A stretch of 52,965 bases of DNA from Thaumasiovibrio sp043421945. GTDB lineage: Bacteria; Pseudomonadota; Gammaproteobacteria; Enterobacterales; Vibrionaceae. Below are positions 8,496 to 16,173 of the stretch, piece by piece. The DNA is taken from assembly GCA_043421945.1 (NCBI GenBank), contig JBHOGO010000022.1, positions 1 through 52,965 on the forward strand, in the 5' to 3' direction. The notes beneath the pieces were generated by a model. That model was given only the letters and a program-made list of their open reading frames with translations, made no database searches and had not been told where the DNA came from. Numbering within the stretch: the stretch's first letter is position 1; each line of letters starts with the position of its first letter. Made by a program: the position numbers and the translations under genes.

Positions 8496-8795
8496 CTATA
8501 AATAGAGTAGCCAAAAAGTCATCACGATAGGTGCACTAATATAAGGCGTGAAAAGCAGCTGCCAGTACCAGCGATAAGGTGTAAAACCAACACCATACAC
8601 CATCGCACTACACATACCCCAGATGAGTAATGGCCCTTTAACAATGTTAAAGCCACCAACAGACTCAGCGAATTGGGTAGGTTCCCACATCAGTACGCCA
8701 ACCAATGCCAAGCCAAGCAACAGAACCACCGTTCGAAGTAAACCGTGATTCACTGGCTGATGCCATTGTGTTAGGCGTTGATCAAGATTCTGCAT
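8496..8795 (-). CDS. ybgE: Cyd operon membrane protein YbgE
   Basis: YbgE is a small inner-membrane protein encoded with cytochrome bd in many proteobacteria; its role is not settled. The 99-residue protein has three hydrophobic segments (about residues 18-36, 50-70 and 80-98), including LLRTVVLLLGLALVGVLMW and the family-typical GGFNIVKGPLLIWGMCSAMVYGVGF. It starts inside the end of cydX, a 14-base overlap, so its translation is probably coupled. It is followed by the cyd terminator. Confidence 0.9.
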   Translation of the reverse strand: MQNLDQRLTQWHQPVNHGLLRTVVLLLGLALVGVLMWEPTQFAESVGGFNIVKGPLLIWGMCSAMVYGVGFTPYRWYWQLLFTPYISAPIVMTFWLLYL

Positions 8796-8892
8796 CTTTA
8801 TCCATGTCTTCCGTTGTTTCTAACCAAAGGGCATTAATAATACCGAACGAACAGGCTAGCAACACACCTAAAATCCAAGCGAAATACCACAT
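8782..8892 (-). CDS. cydX: Cytochrome bd small subunit CydX (YbgT)
   Basis: This 36-codon gene encodes a single-helix subunit needed for stable cytochrome bd. The product starts MWYFAWILGVLLACSFG, the hallmark of CydX, continues IINALWLE and ends with a short acidic tail (TTEDMDKDAES). Its ribosome-binding site TAAGGAG contains the stop codon of cydB. Its own TGA lies 14 bases inside ybgE. The tight cydB-cydX-ybgE packing indicates coupled translation. It was read directly from the minus strand. Confidence 0.95.
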   Translation of the reverse strand: MWYFAWILGVLLACSFGIINALWLETTEDMDKDAES

Positions 8893-8903
8893 AATAATGC
8901 TCC

Positions 8904-10040
8904 TTAGTACAACGAGGTCTTGTTATCTTCAATGTATTTGTTATCCAGACGGCCAAACAATTTATAGTAAGTCCAAATGGTATAACTCAACACGATTGGC
9001 ACCATCACAAACGCAACACCTGTCATGATGTTGAGTGTCAGCTCACTACTTGTGGCATCCCAAACCGTCAAACTATGCGAAGGCATAATGCTTGAAGGCA
9101 TAATGAACGGGAACAGTGCGAAACCGAACGTCAGAATAATGCCAGCCATCGATAAACTCGACGTCGTGAAGGCAAGTCCTGGACGATGCAATTTAGAAAA
9201 TGCGGCCGTCAACAACTGCATAACGACACCCAATACAGGCGCTGCCCATAAAATAGGGTATTCCTTAAAGTTGGCAAATAGAGCGCCGCTCTCACGTACC
9301 ACTTCTTTATTCAGCGGGTTAGAAGGCCCTGCAATATCAAGGTTACCTACAATGCTATAACCTTCGATAAACTGCGCCCATACGCCACCAACCGCAAACA
9401 AAACAGCTGTAACGAGTGCCGTTATCACAGCAGTATTACTTGAACGCTCACGAAGTTCATCGCAGGTTTTCATCTGCAAGTAAGTAGCACCTTGTGTCAA
9501 GATCATTGCACTACTCACCAAACCACATAACAGAGCAAACGGATTCAATAGACCGAAGAAAGAGCCTGTATAGGTTGGAATTAATAGTTCGCTAAGCTGG
9601 AAAGGTACGCCTTGTAACAGGTTGCCAAATGCCACACCAAAAATGATTGGTGGAACAAAACTACCAATAAAGATGCCTGCATCCCACATTTTACGCCAGC
9701 GTGGATCTTCCAACTTCGAGCGGTAATCAAAACCGATTGGACGGAAGAACAACGCACAAAGCGTGATAATCATGGCAAAGTAGAAACCAGAGAATGCCGT
9801 TGCATACACGAGTGGCCATGCAGCGAATAGCGCACCACCAGCAGTGATCAACCAAACCTGGTTGCCATCCCAATGCGGTGCAATAGAGTTAATCATCACA
9901 CGGCGTTCAGTGTCTGTTTTACCAAGGACAGGAACTAACGCCCCTACCCCCATATCAAAACCATCAGTTACTGCAAATCCAATACAAAGTACCCCAATGA
10001 GTACCCACCAGATGAACCTCAAAATTTCATAATCAAACAT
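8904..10040 (-). CDS. cydB: Cytochrome bd ubiquinol oxidase subunit II
   Basis: CydB is the second large membrane subunit of bd-type quinol oxidase, which reduces oxygen to water at high affinity. The 378-residue length matches the E. coli protein. The N-terminus MFDYEILRFIWWVLIGVLCIGFAVTDGFDMG is diagnostic for the family when read in parts (FIWWVLIG, VTDGFDMGVG). The NSIAPHWDGNQVWLI motif and multiple helices follow. It is 17 bases downstream of cydA, and its stop codon overlaps the cydX ribosome-binding site. Confidence 0.97.
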   Translation of the reverse strand: MFDYEILRFIWWVLIGVLCIGFAVTDGFDMGVGALVPVLGKTDTERRVMINSIAPHWDGNQVWLITAGGALFAAWPLVYATAFSGFYFAMIITLCALFFRPIGFDYRSKLEDPRWRKMWDAGIFIGSFVPPIIFGVAFGNLLQGVPFQLSELLIPTYTGSFFGLLNPFALLCGLVSSAMILTQGATYLQMKTCDELRERSSNTAVITALVTAVLFAVGGVWAQFIEGYSIVGNLDIAGPSNPLNKEVVRESGALFANFKEYPILWAAPVLGVVMQLLTAAFSKLHRPGLAFTTSSLSMAGIILTFGFALFPFIMPSSIMPSHSLTVWDATSSELTLNIMTGVAFVMVPIVLSYTIWTYYKLFGRLDNKYIEDNKTSLY

Positions 10041-10057
10041 GGCTTAACTCTCCTTGC

Positions 10058-11647
10058 TTAAGCATCAACTTGGCGAGCGACAACATTTTCAGCATCGTTC
10101 GTAGTTTCAAAATGATAGCGACCTGTCTTCAGGCTACTTGGACCCAAACGAGCAAACTTAATCATCAGGTACATTTCAGCAATAAGGAAAACAGTGTAAA
10201 GCCCACAAATTGCTACCATTGAGGTAATGACTTCAGCTGGCGTTAGCTGCGACACAGCCATTGATACAGGAAGAACCTCACCAACAGCCCAAGGTTGACG
10301 ACCGAATTCTGCCACAAACCAACCAGCTTCAATGGCAATCCATGGCAATGGCAAGCTATATAGACATGCCTTCAATACCCATTTTTTGTCGGTGATTTTA
10401 TGACGGCAAGTTTGAATAAACGCCGCACCGATAACAAACAGCATCACAACACCCGCTGCCACCATGATTCTGAAGCTCCAGAACAATGGCCATACAGTTG
10501 GTATGGAATCGTCAGCTGCCTGAGAGATCTGCTCTTCAGTCGCATCAACCACGGCATCTGTATACGGCTTAAGTAAGAAACCATAACCGAGGTCATGCTT
10601 AACATCATCAAACGCTGCAATATTTTCAGGTGTTCTATCACCAGAGCGAAGTCTTTCGAGTAATTCGTAAGCAATCATACCGTTACGAATACGATCTTCA
10701 TGCTCAAGTTTTAGCTCACGCAGGCCTGTTACTTCAGTATCAAGCGAACGCGTCGCGATAATACCCATCATGTATGGGATCTTAATCGCGTAATCTGTTT
10801 CCATCGTCTCTTGATTTGGGATACCAAATACGGTGAATGCAGCAGGTGCAGGTTCGGTATGCCACTCAGATTCAATGGCCGCTAATTTCACTCTTTGCAC
10901 ATCGCCTAGCTCATAGCCTGACTCATCGCCTAAAACAATCGTCGACAAAATCGCGGCAATACCAAACGAGGAAGCAATCGCGAACGAACGACGTGCAAAC
11001 GGCAGGTCACGACCTTTAAGGATGTAGTACGAGCTAATTGAGAGGACGAAGATTGCACCACAGGTGTAACCCGCAGCAACAGTGTGTACAAATTTAACTT
11101 GTGCAACAGGGTTAAGTACAACTTCTGCGAAGCTCACCATCTCCATACGCATTGTTTCAAAGTTAAATTCAGCACCTACAGGGTTTTGCATCCAACCGTT
11201 CGCCACCAAAATCCACAATGCAGAGAAGTTGGAACCGAGTGCAACCAACCAAGTCACGACTAAGTGCTGACGTTTAGATAAGCGATCCCAACCAAAGAAG
11301 AATAAACCAACAAAAGTAGATTCAAGGAAGAAAGCGACTAAGGCTTCAATGGCTAACGGAGCACCAAAAATATCGCCCACATAGTGTGAGTAATAGGACC
11401 AGTTAGTACCAAACTGGAACTCCATCGTCAGGCCAGTAGCGACACCTAGAGCAAAGTTGATACCAAACAACTTACCCCAAAATTTCGTCATGTCTTTGTA
11501 GATTTGCTTGCCTGTCATGACATAAACGGACTCCATGATGGCAAGCAAGAAAGCCATCCCGAGCGTCAATGGTACAAATAAAAAGTGGTACATTGCAGTC
11601 AGCGCAAACTGCAACCTCGATAGTTCAACGATATCGAAATCGAACAT
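10058..11647 (-). CDS. cydA: Cytochrome bd ubiquinol oxidase subunit I
   Basis: CydA carries the quinol site and hemes b558, b595 and d. The start at 11647 (MFDFDIVELSRLQFAL) has AAGGAG upstream and gives 529 residues; the open frame extends 31 codons further but that part is unlike CydA. Heme ligands can be placed: His21 in TAMYHFLF (E. coli His19), the His in VKFVHTVAAGY (His186) and the Met in SFRIMVAAG (Met393). The quinol loop follows GDESGYELGDVQ. It leads the cydA-cydB-cydX-ybgE operon and is preceded by two FNR-like sites, fitting oxygen control. Confidence 0.97.
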   Translation of the reverse strand: MFDFDIVELSRLQFALTAMYHFLFVPLTLGMAFLLAIMESVYVMTGKQIYKDMTKFWGKLFGINFALGVATGLTMEFQFGTNWSYYSHYVGDIFGAPLAIEALVAFFLESTFVGLFFFGWDRLSKRQHLVVTWLVALGSNFSALWILVANGWMQNPVGAEFNFETMRMEMVSFAEVVLNPVAQVKFVHTVAAGYTCGAIFVLSISSYYILKGRDLPFARRSFAIASSFGIAAILSTIVLGDESGYELGDVQRVKLAAIESEWHTEPAPAAFTVFGIPNQETMETDYAIKIPYMMGIIATRSLDTEVTGLRELKLEHEDRIRNGMIAYELLERLRSGDRTPENIAAFDDVKHDLGYGFLLKPYTDAVVDATEEQISQAADDSIPTVWPLFWSFRIMVAAGVVMLFVIGAAFIQTCRHKITDKKWVLKACLYSLPLPWIAIEAGWFVAEFGRQPWAVGEVLPVSMAVSQLTPAEVITSMVAICGLYTVFLIAEMYLMIKFARLGPSSLKTGRYHFETTNDAENVVARQVDA

Positions 11648-11896
11648 GATGAAACTCCTTTTTTCGCCAGGCTGAATGGCGAACTGTACTACAGTGTACC
11701 GATGGTTGGACCAGCCAAACATGCAGACGTCTAGTGACATAATCTACTGCTTTGGTCACTCCAAATCAGTGCTCCCCGTAAGTGTTACCAGTATGTATAA
11801 AGTTGTTAGTATTTTGTTAAGCTATAGCTAATATAGACAAGCCTAATATTACTGGAATCAAGAAGGGCTTCAAAGAGGCATTTACCACTTTTTACC

Positions 11897-11910
11897 TTGA
11901 TAAATGTCAA
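11897..11910. promoter_or_regulatory. FNR-like box 1 upstream of cydA
   Basis: TTGATAAATGTCAA matches 9 of the 10 fixed bases of the FNR consensus TTGAT-N4-ATCAA. It lies about 250 bases upstream of the cydA start. In E. coli cydAB is controlled by FNR and ArcA, so an oxygen-responsive role is expected; binding is inferred only. Confidence 0.55.
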
Positions 11911-11946
11911 TATACGACTTGCAAAAGGACAATAGATCAAAACTAA

Positions 11947-11960
11947 ATGATCTAAATCAA
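11947..11960. promoter_or_regulatory. FNR-like box 2 upstream of cydA
   Basis: ATGATCTAAATCAA matches 9 of 10 fixed bases of TTGAT-N4-ATCAA. Its centre is 50 bases from the centre of box 1, and it overlaps the inverted repeat TAGATCA-N8-TGATCTA. A pair of sites about five helical turns apart suggests cooperative control, but this is inference. Confidence 0.5.
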
Positions 11961-12096
11961 TATGTGGTCATTTATACAGCAACGATACTATTAAGGTAGG
12001 GTTTCAGAAATGAGCTATTTATAAGACAAATGTGACACAAATGACAGAATCATATATCAACGCGCAGCACAACGACTGCACGTTAACAAATCATTA

Positions 12097-13104
12097 TCAT
12101 TCAGGTTGATCGAAGCCAAAGTGCAAATATGCACGAGATGTTGCAATTCTACCGCGCGGTGTACGCTGTAAGTAACCTTGCTGAATCAGGTAAGGCTCTA
12201 ACACATCTTCAATCGTTTCTTTTTCTTCACCAATTGCCGCGGCAAGGTTATCAAGACCAACAGGCCCTCCCATAAACTTGTCGATGATGGCAACCAATAG
12301 CTTGCGGTCCATATAATCAAAGCCACTGCTATCAACATCTAGCATATCGAGTGCTTTCGCTGCGACTTCAGAACAAATATGACCATTCCCTTTCACTTCA
12401 GCGTAATCACGGACACGGCGTAGTAATCGGTTTGCGATTCGAGGTGTACCACGAGCACGACGAGCAATTTCTAATGCTCCTGTCTCTTCCATCGACAAAC
12501 CTAGACAATTTGCACTTCTTTGTACAATGAATTGCAAATCTTCAAGCTTGTAATACTCCAGACGTTGCGTAATGCCAAAACGGTCTCGTAGTGGTGAGGT
12601 CAGCGAGCCGGCACGTGTTGTTGCACCAATAAGCGTAAAAGGTGGCAGGTCAATTTTGATAGAGCGAGCAGCAGGGCCCTCTCCGATCATAATATCCAGT
12701 TGATAGTCTTCCATCGCTGGATAAAGAACTTCTTCAACCACTGGGCTTAATCGATGTATTTCGTCGATAAACAGCACATCATGTGGCTCTAAATTAGTGA
12801 GAAGTGCAGCTAAATCCCCCGCTTTTTCAAGCACTGGTCCTGAGGTGGTTCGAATCGCAACGCCCATCTCATTGGCAACGATATTTGCCAAAGTGGTTTT
12901 ACCCAAACCCGGAGGGCCAAATATCAACAGATGATCTAGCGCCTCTTCACGCAGTTGAGCTGCTCGGATGAAAATCTCCATCTGATCACGAACATGATCT
13001 TGACCTCGATAGTCTTCCAGCTTTTTAGGACGTATTGCGCGGTCGATAACTTCATCATCACGGCTTTGTACTTCCTGAGTAATGATGCGATCTGCTTCTA
13101 TCAT
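12097..13104 (-). CDS. ruvB: Holliday junction branch-migration ATPase RuvB
   Basis: RuvB is the hexameric AAA+ motor that, loaded by RuvA, drives branch migration at Holliday junctions. The 335-residue protein has Walker A GPPGLGKTT (about residues 64-72), Walker B LFIDEIHRL, sensor 1 GATTRAG and the arginine-finger region SPLRDRFG. A C-terminal winged-helix domain (TPRGRIATSRAY) follows. Length is usual. It follows ruvA after 9 bases. Confidence 0.98.
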   Translation of the reverse strand: MIEADRIITQEVQSRDDEVIDRAIRPKKLEDYRGQDHVRDQMEIFIRAAQLREEALDHLLIFGPPGLGKTTLANIVANEMGVAIRTTSGPVLEKAGDLAALLTNLEPHDVLFIDEIHRLSPVVEEVLYPAMEDYQLDIMIGEGPAARSIKIDLPPFTLIGATTRAGSLTSPLRDRFGITQRLEYYKLEDLQFIVQRSANCLGLSMEETGALEIARRARGTPRIANRLLRRVRDYAEVKGNGHICSEVAAKALDMLDVDSSGFDYMDRKLLVAIIDKFMGGPVGLDNLAAAIGEEKETIEDVLEPYLIQQGYLQRTPRGRIATSRAYLHFGFDQPE

Positions 13105-13113
13105 ATTTAACCC

Positions 13114-13731
13114 TTAAACCATGCTTCGTAATGCTTCACGAATCATATCTTCACTGCTCATATCAGCGCGAGCGACTTGAGATACCACTTTCGTCGCTGC
13201 CGGTGCTTTATAACCTAGTGAAATAAGCGCACTGACGGCTTCATCTTCAGCGCTCGCCTTCGCGGCTTCAGGTGCATGATTCGATGCAGCAGAAGGATCA
13301 GCTGCAGTAAAGAGATCCCCCTCTCCCCAACCCTTGAGGCGGTCTTTCATCTCGACCAACAAGCGCTCGGCAGTTTTCTTACCCACACCAGGAATCTTTA
13401 CCAAGGTGGTTAGGTCATCATGCTCAACACAATAGACAAATTGGCTGGCAGTCATTGCTGAAAGAATGGCAAGTCCCAGCTTAGGCCCGACCCCATTCGC
13501 TTTAATCACTTCACGGAACAGCGCTCGTTCACTCTTTGTATTAAACCCATAGAGTAGCTGTGCATCTTCTCGGACAACGAAATGTGTGTGAACCACGGCT
13601 TCTTGGCCAACATCACCTAACTCATAGAAACAGCTCATTGGCATTTGTACTTCGTAACCAATTCCACCCACTTCAATCACAACTTGTGGTGGTAATTTTT
13701 CCACCAGTACACCACGTAAACGTCCTATCAC
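13114..13731 (-). CDS. ruvA: Holliday junction DNA-binding protein RuvA
   Basis: RuvA is the tetrameric junction-binding partner of RuvB and RuvC. A GTG start at 13731 gives 205 residues beginning MIGRLRGVLVEKLPP, aligning with the E. coli start MIGRLRG (203 residues). The open frame extends 35 codons further upstream with sequence unlike RuvA, so the longer form is not favoured, although no strong ribosome-binding site marks the GTG. Helix-hairpin-helix motifs are visible (LVKIPGVGKKTAERLLVEM). The partner ruvC, normally directly upstream, is 5.2 kb away, separated by a block of plus-strand genes. Confidence 0.93.
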   Translation of the reverse strand: MIGRLRGVLVEKLPPQVVIEVGGIGYEVQMPMSCFYELGDVGQEAVVHTHFVVREDAQLLYGFNTKSERALFREVIKANGVGPKLGLAILSAMTASQFVYCVEHDDLTTLVKIPGVGKKTAERLLVEMKDRLKGWGEGDLFTAADPSAASNHAPEAAKASAEDEAVSALISLGYKAPAATKVVSQVARADMSSEDMIREALRSMV

Positions 13732-14019
13732 AGCTAAGGTAACTCTATTAATGAAATTTGCCATAGAATAGACAATGGCTGGATGGATATCCAGTCTTTT
13801 TGTCTCCACATGATCATCTGTATCGATTCTCATCACATAAGGTAAATAATGTCAGTGCCACCCCGCATTTGAGTTAATACTCAACTTTAAGTGACCCTCT
13901 TATCTTGATACTCATTCAACGCTCCACAGTGTGGCTCTACTCTCGACAGCTTATAGCCATTGTTATGAGTACCCAAATAGCAAGTAACGGCCATACATTA
14001 CTCAGGGCAGTGAAATCCT

Positions 14020-14841
14020 ATGAAAAATAATGATGTCTATTATGAAGTAAACAACCACATCGCTTACGTCTATTTGAATCGCCCAGAAAAGCGAAATGCC
14101 ATTAACAAAGAAATGTTCTACACACTGGTTTCCCTTGCAAAAGAAATCCAACACAACCGAGATATACGAGCAGTGATTTTACAAGGACAAGGCGACGACT
14201 TTTGTGCCGGTATTGATCTCGCCACCTTGAAAGAGGGTCCTAAAACCGTATTAAAATTGCTATTTAAGTGGCTACCTGGTCAAGCGAATACCGTTCAGCA
14301 GTCTTCTCTTTGCTGGCGCTCCCTCCCTATCCCTGTGATCGCCGTTATACAAGGAAATTGCTTAGGAGGTGGCTTACAGCTTGCGCTAGGGTGTGATTTT
14401 AGAATTGCGTCACCAGATAGCCATTTCTCTATTATGGAAAGTAAATGGGGAATCATGCCTGATATGGCTGGTCTTGAGGGTCTACGGGGTAATGTCAGTA
14501 AAGATTGGGCATTGAAAGTAAGTCTTACTGGTGAGTTAATTGATGGTCAAACTGCATTTCAACAGCACTTGATATCAGCAATATCAGACTCTCCTCTCGC
14601 GTTAGCAGAGAAGTGGTGCCAAGCTTTTATCGATCGCTCTCCAGATGCCATAGCAGCTATTAAAAAGAGTTATCTAAAGTCATGGGGATCTTCACTTCGT
14701 CAGCTTTTGGCACGTGAAACAATCTATCAAATAAAGTTACTCAGCGGAATCAACCAAACGATCGCAATTAAACGTGAAGCTAATCGCCATAATAACTCTT
14801 CAGAGAACAAACTGGAGTATCAGCCACGTAAAATCAAATAG
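14020..14841 (+). CDS. Crotonase (enoyl-CoA hydratase/isomerase) family protein
   Basis: The 273-residue protein has the crotonase fold. The two oxyanion-hole segments are FCAGID (61-66) and GNCLGGG (112-118). Acidic residues sit at Glu140 (SIMESKWG) and Asp148 (IMPDMAG), an arrangement closer to dienoyl-CoA isomerase than to the Glu/Glu pair of classical hydratases. It probably hydrates, isomerises or otherwise handles an acyl-CoA; the substrate is unknown. It stands alone, without fad-type neighbours, just upstream of mglB and on the opposite strand to ruvA. No terminator follows before mglB. The last 20 or so residues are polar and basic. Confidence 0.85.
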   Translation: MKNNDVYYEVNNHIAYVYLNRPEKRNAINKEMFYTLVSLAKEIQHNRDIRAVILQGQGDDFCAGIDLATLKEGPKTVLKLLFKWLPGQANTVQQSSLCWRSLPIPVIAVIQGNCLGGGLQLALGCDFRIASPDSHFSIMESKWGIMPDMAGLEGLRGNVSKDWALKVSLTGELIDGQTAFQQHLISAISDSPLALAEKWCQAFIDRSPDAIAAIKKSYLKSWGSSLRQLLARETIYQIKLLSGINQTIAIKREANRHNNSSENKLEYQPRKIK

Positions 14842-15013
14842 TACGGCAAAGTCCCCCCTTTTCAGCAGAACAATTGCCAAAAATACCGCCAAGGGTAGCG
14901 ATGTCAGTTTGTCCACAACTGGTTTCGTTATTCGGTAAAGGCATTTTTGCCTCTACAGCCTATATATCCAGTGTTTATATCCATCGTTGTAATCACACTC
15001 TTATCACTTCGCC

Positions 15014-15029
15014 ATGTAAACGTTTCCAA
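15014..15029 (+). promoter_or_regulatory. GalR/GalS-type operator upstream of mglB
   Basis: ATGTAAACGTTTCCAA matches 10 of 12 fixed positions of the GalR/GalS operator GTGNAANCGNTTNCAC, including the central AANCGNTT. It lies 110 bases upstream of mglB. The half-site ATGTAAAC recurs inverted as GTTTACAT at 15071-15078, hinting at a second contact. No LacI/GalR-type repressor gene is present in this window. Confidence 0.55.
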
Positions 15030-15031
15030 TT

Positions 15032-15047
15032 TGTTTCAGAGATCACG
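15032..15047 (+). promoter_or_regulatory. CRP-like site upstream of mglB
   Basis: TGTTTCAGAGATCACG has a good right half (TCAC) and partial left half (TGT) of the CRP consensus TGTGA-N6-TCACA. It sits next to the GalR/GalS-like operator, the arrangement known for E. coli mgl. Support is modest because the left arm is degenerate. Confidence 0.35.
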
Positions 15048-15138
15048 TTTCAATTATTTCTTTTAACGTAGTTTACATATTCGTAAAGGACATACTAAAA
15101 AGCTGAAAAGACCAATAACTAAAACCAGGATTGATAAG

Positions 15139-16119
15139 ATGAAGAAAACAATAATCGCTGCAACCCTACTAGCAGGCTTCGCAATGTCTGGCGTCGCTCA
15201 AGCAAAAACGACTCTTGGCTTCACTGTCTACAAGTATGACGACAACTTTATGTCTGTCGTGAGACAAGCCATTGAGTCTGAAGCTGCGACTGACAGTGAC
15301 GTTCGCTTACTAATGAATGACTCTCAGAACAACCAATCCATGCAGAATGATCAAATTGATATTCTGTTAGCCCGTGGCGTACAAGCACTGGCAATCAATC
15401 TCGTCGACCCTGCAGCTGCACCTGTTGTTATCAATAAAGCCAAGTTGGATGATGTTCCGATTGTTTTTTACAACAAAGAACCAAGCCCTGAAGCGTTAGC
15501 AAGTTACGACAAAGCTTACTATGTCGGCACAGACTCTAAAGAGTCAGGCATCATCCAAGGTGACTTAATTGCTCAACACTGGGCTGCACACCCAGATTGG
15601 GACATGAACGGTGATGGAAAAATCCAATATGTTCTTTTAAAAGGTGAACCCGGCCATCCAGATGCAGAAGCACGTTCTAGCTATGTGATTAGTACTCTCA
15701 ATGACAAACACAACATTGAAACAGAACAGCTTCATCTCGACACTGGTATGTGGGATACCGCGATGGCGAAAGATAAAGTTGATGCTTGGATCTCAGGTCC
15801 AAACGGCAAAAATATCGAGGTCGTTATTGCCAACAATGACGCAATGGCGATGGGGGCTATCGAATCCTTGAAAGCCGCTGGACGTAGCGAAATTCCAGTC
15901 TTTGGTGTGGATGCGTTGAGTGAAGCATTGGCATTAGTTCGCGCGGGCGAAATGCAAGGAACAGTACTGAACGATGCTAACAACCAAGCTAAAGCAACGT
16001 TTGAGCTAGCCCGTAATCTAGCACATGGCAAACCAGCAGCAGAGGGTACTGATTGGGAGATCGTTGACAAAGTCGTGCGTGTTCCATACGTGGGTGTTGA
16101 CGCTTCAAACCTAGATTAA
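15139..16119 (+). CDS. mglB: Galactose/glucose-binding periplasmic protein MglB
   Basis: MglB delivers galactose, glucose and methyl-galactosides to the MglAC importer, and in E. coli also to the Trg chemoreceptor. The 326-residue protein has a signal peptide (cut after AQA, residue 22). The mature chain starts with TLGFTVYKYDDNFMSVVRQAIE-like sequence typical of MglB. Sugar-contact segments are present: NKEPSPEA, HPDAEARS, MWDTAMAKDK, NNDAMAMGA and FGVDALSEA. The calcium loop DMNGDGKIQ is also visible. It is the first gene of mglBAC, with a hairpin after it and an operator before it. Confidence 0.97.
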   Translation: MKKTIIAATLLAGFAMSGVAQAKTTLGFTVYKYDDNFMSVVRQAIESEAATDSDVRLLMNDSQNNQSMQNDQIDILLARGVQALAINLVDPAAAPVVINKAKLDDVPIVFYNKEPSPEALASYDKAYYVGTDSKESGIIQGDLIAQHWAAHPDWDMNGDGKIQYVLLKGEPGHPDAEARSSYVISTLNDKHNIETEQLHLDTGMWDTAMAKDKVDAWISGPNGKNIEVVIANNDAMAMGAIESLKAAGRSEIPVFGVDALSEALALVRAGEMQGTVLNDANNQAKATFELARNLAHGKPAAEGTDWEIVDKVVRVPYVGVDASNLD

Positions 16120-16129
16120 GAGCCATTTC

Positions 16130-16153
16130 GAGGCAGCGCTTTCGTGCTGCCTC
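16130..16153 (+). other. Intercistronic stem-loop between mglB and mglA
   Basis: GAGGCAGC (16130-16137) pairs perfectly with GCTGCCTC (16146-16153), and the stem can extend two pairs inward. There is no T-tract. Such hairpins after a binding-protein gene commonly stabilise the upstream mRNA, so that more binding protein than permease is made; that role is inferred. Confidence 0.7.
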
Positions 16154-16173
16154 ACCGTTTAGAGATGAATGCT

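Larger units (their letters stand above)
11648..12096. other. cydA upstream regulatory region
   Basis: The 449 bases between cydA and the end of ruvB hold no credible gene. The 31-codon upstream extension of the cydA frame is judged non-coding. The interval is AT-rich and includes two FNR-like boxes and an inverted repeat, TAGATCA (11933-11939) with TGATCTA (11948-11954). It also must accommodate the end of the ruvAB transcript, for which no clear terminator is seen. Confidence 0.6.

Noticed and set aside
8705..9028. Plus-strand frame opposite cydX and the end of cydB
   Set aside because: Shadow of the real minus-strand genes cydB, cydX and ybgE.
11648..11740. N-terminal extension of cydA
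   Set aside because: The 31 extra residues are unlike CydA, and AAGGAG sits directly before the internal ATG at 11647.
13732..13836. N-terminal extension of ruvA
   Set aside because: RuvA begins with the conserved MIGRLRG, here from a GTG; the additional residues are not RuvA-like.
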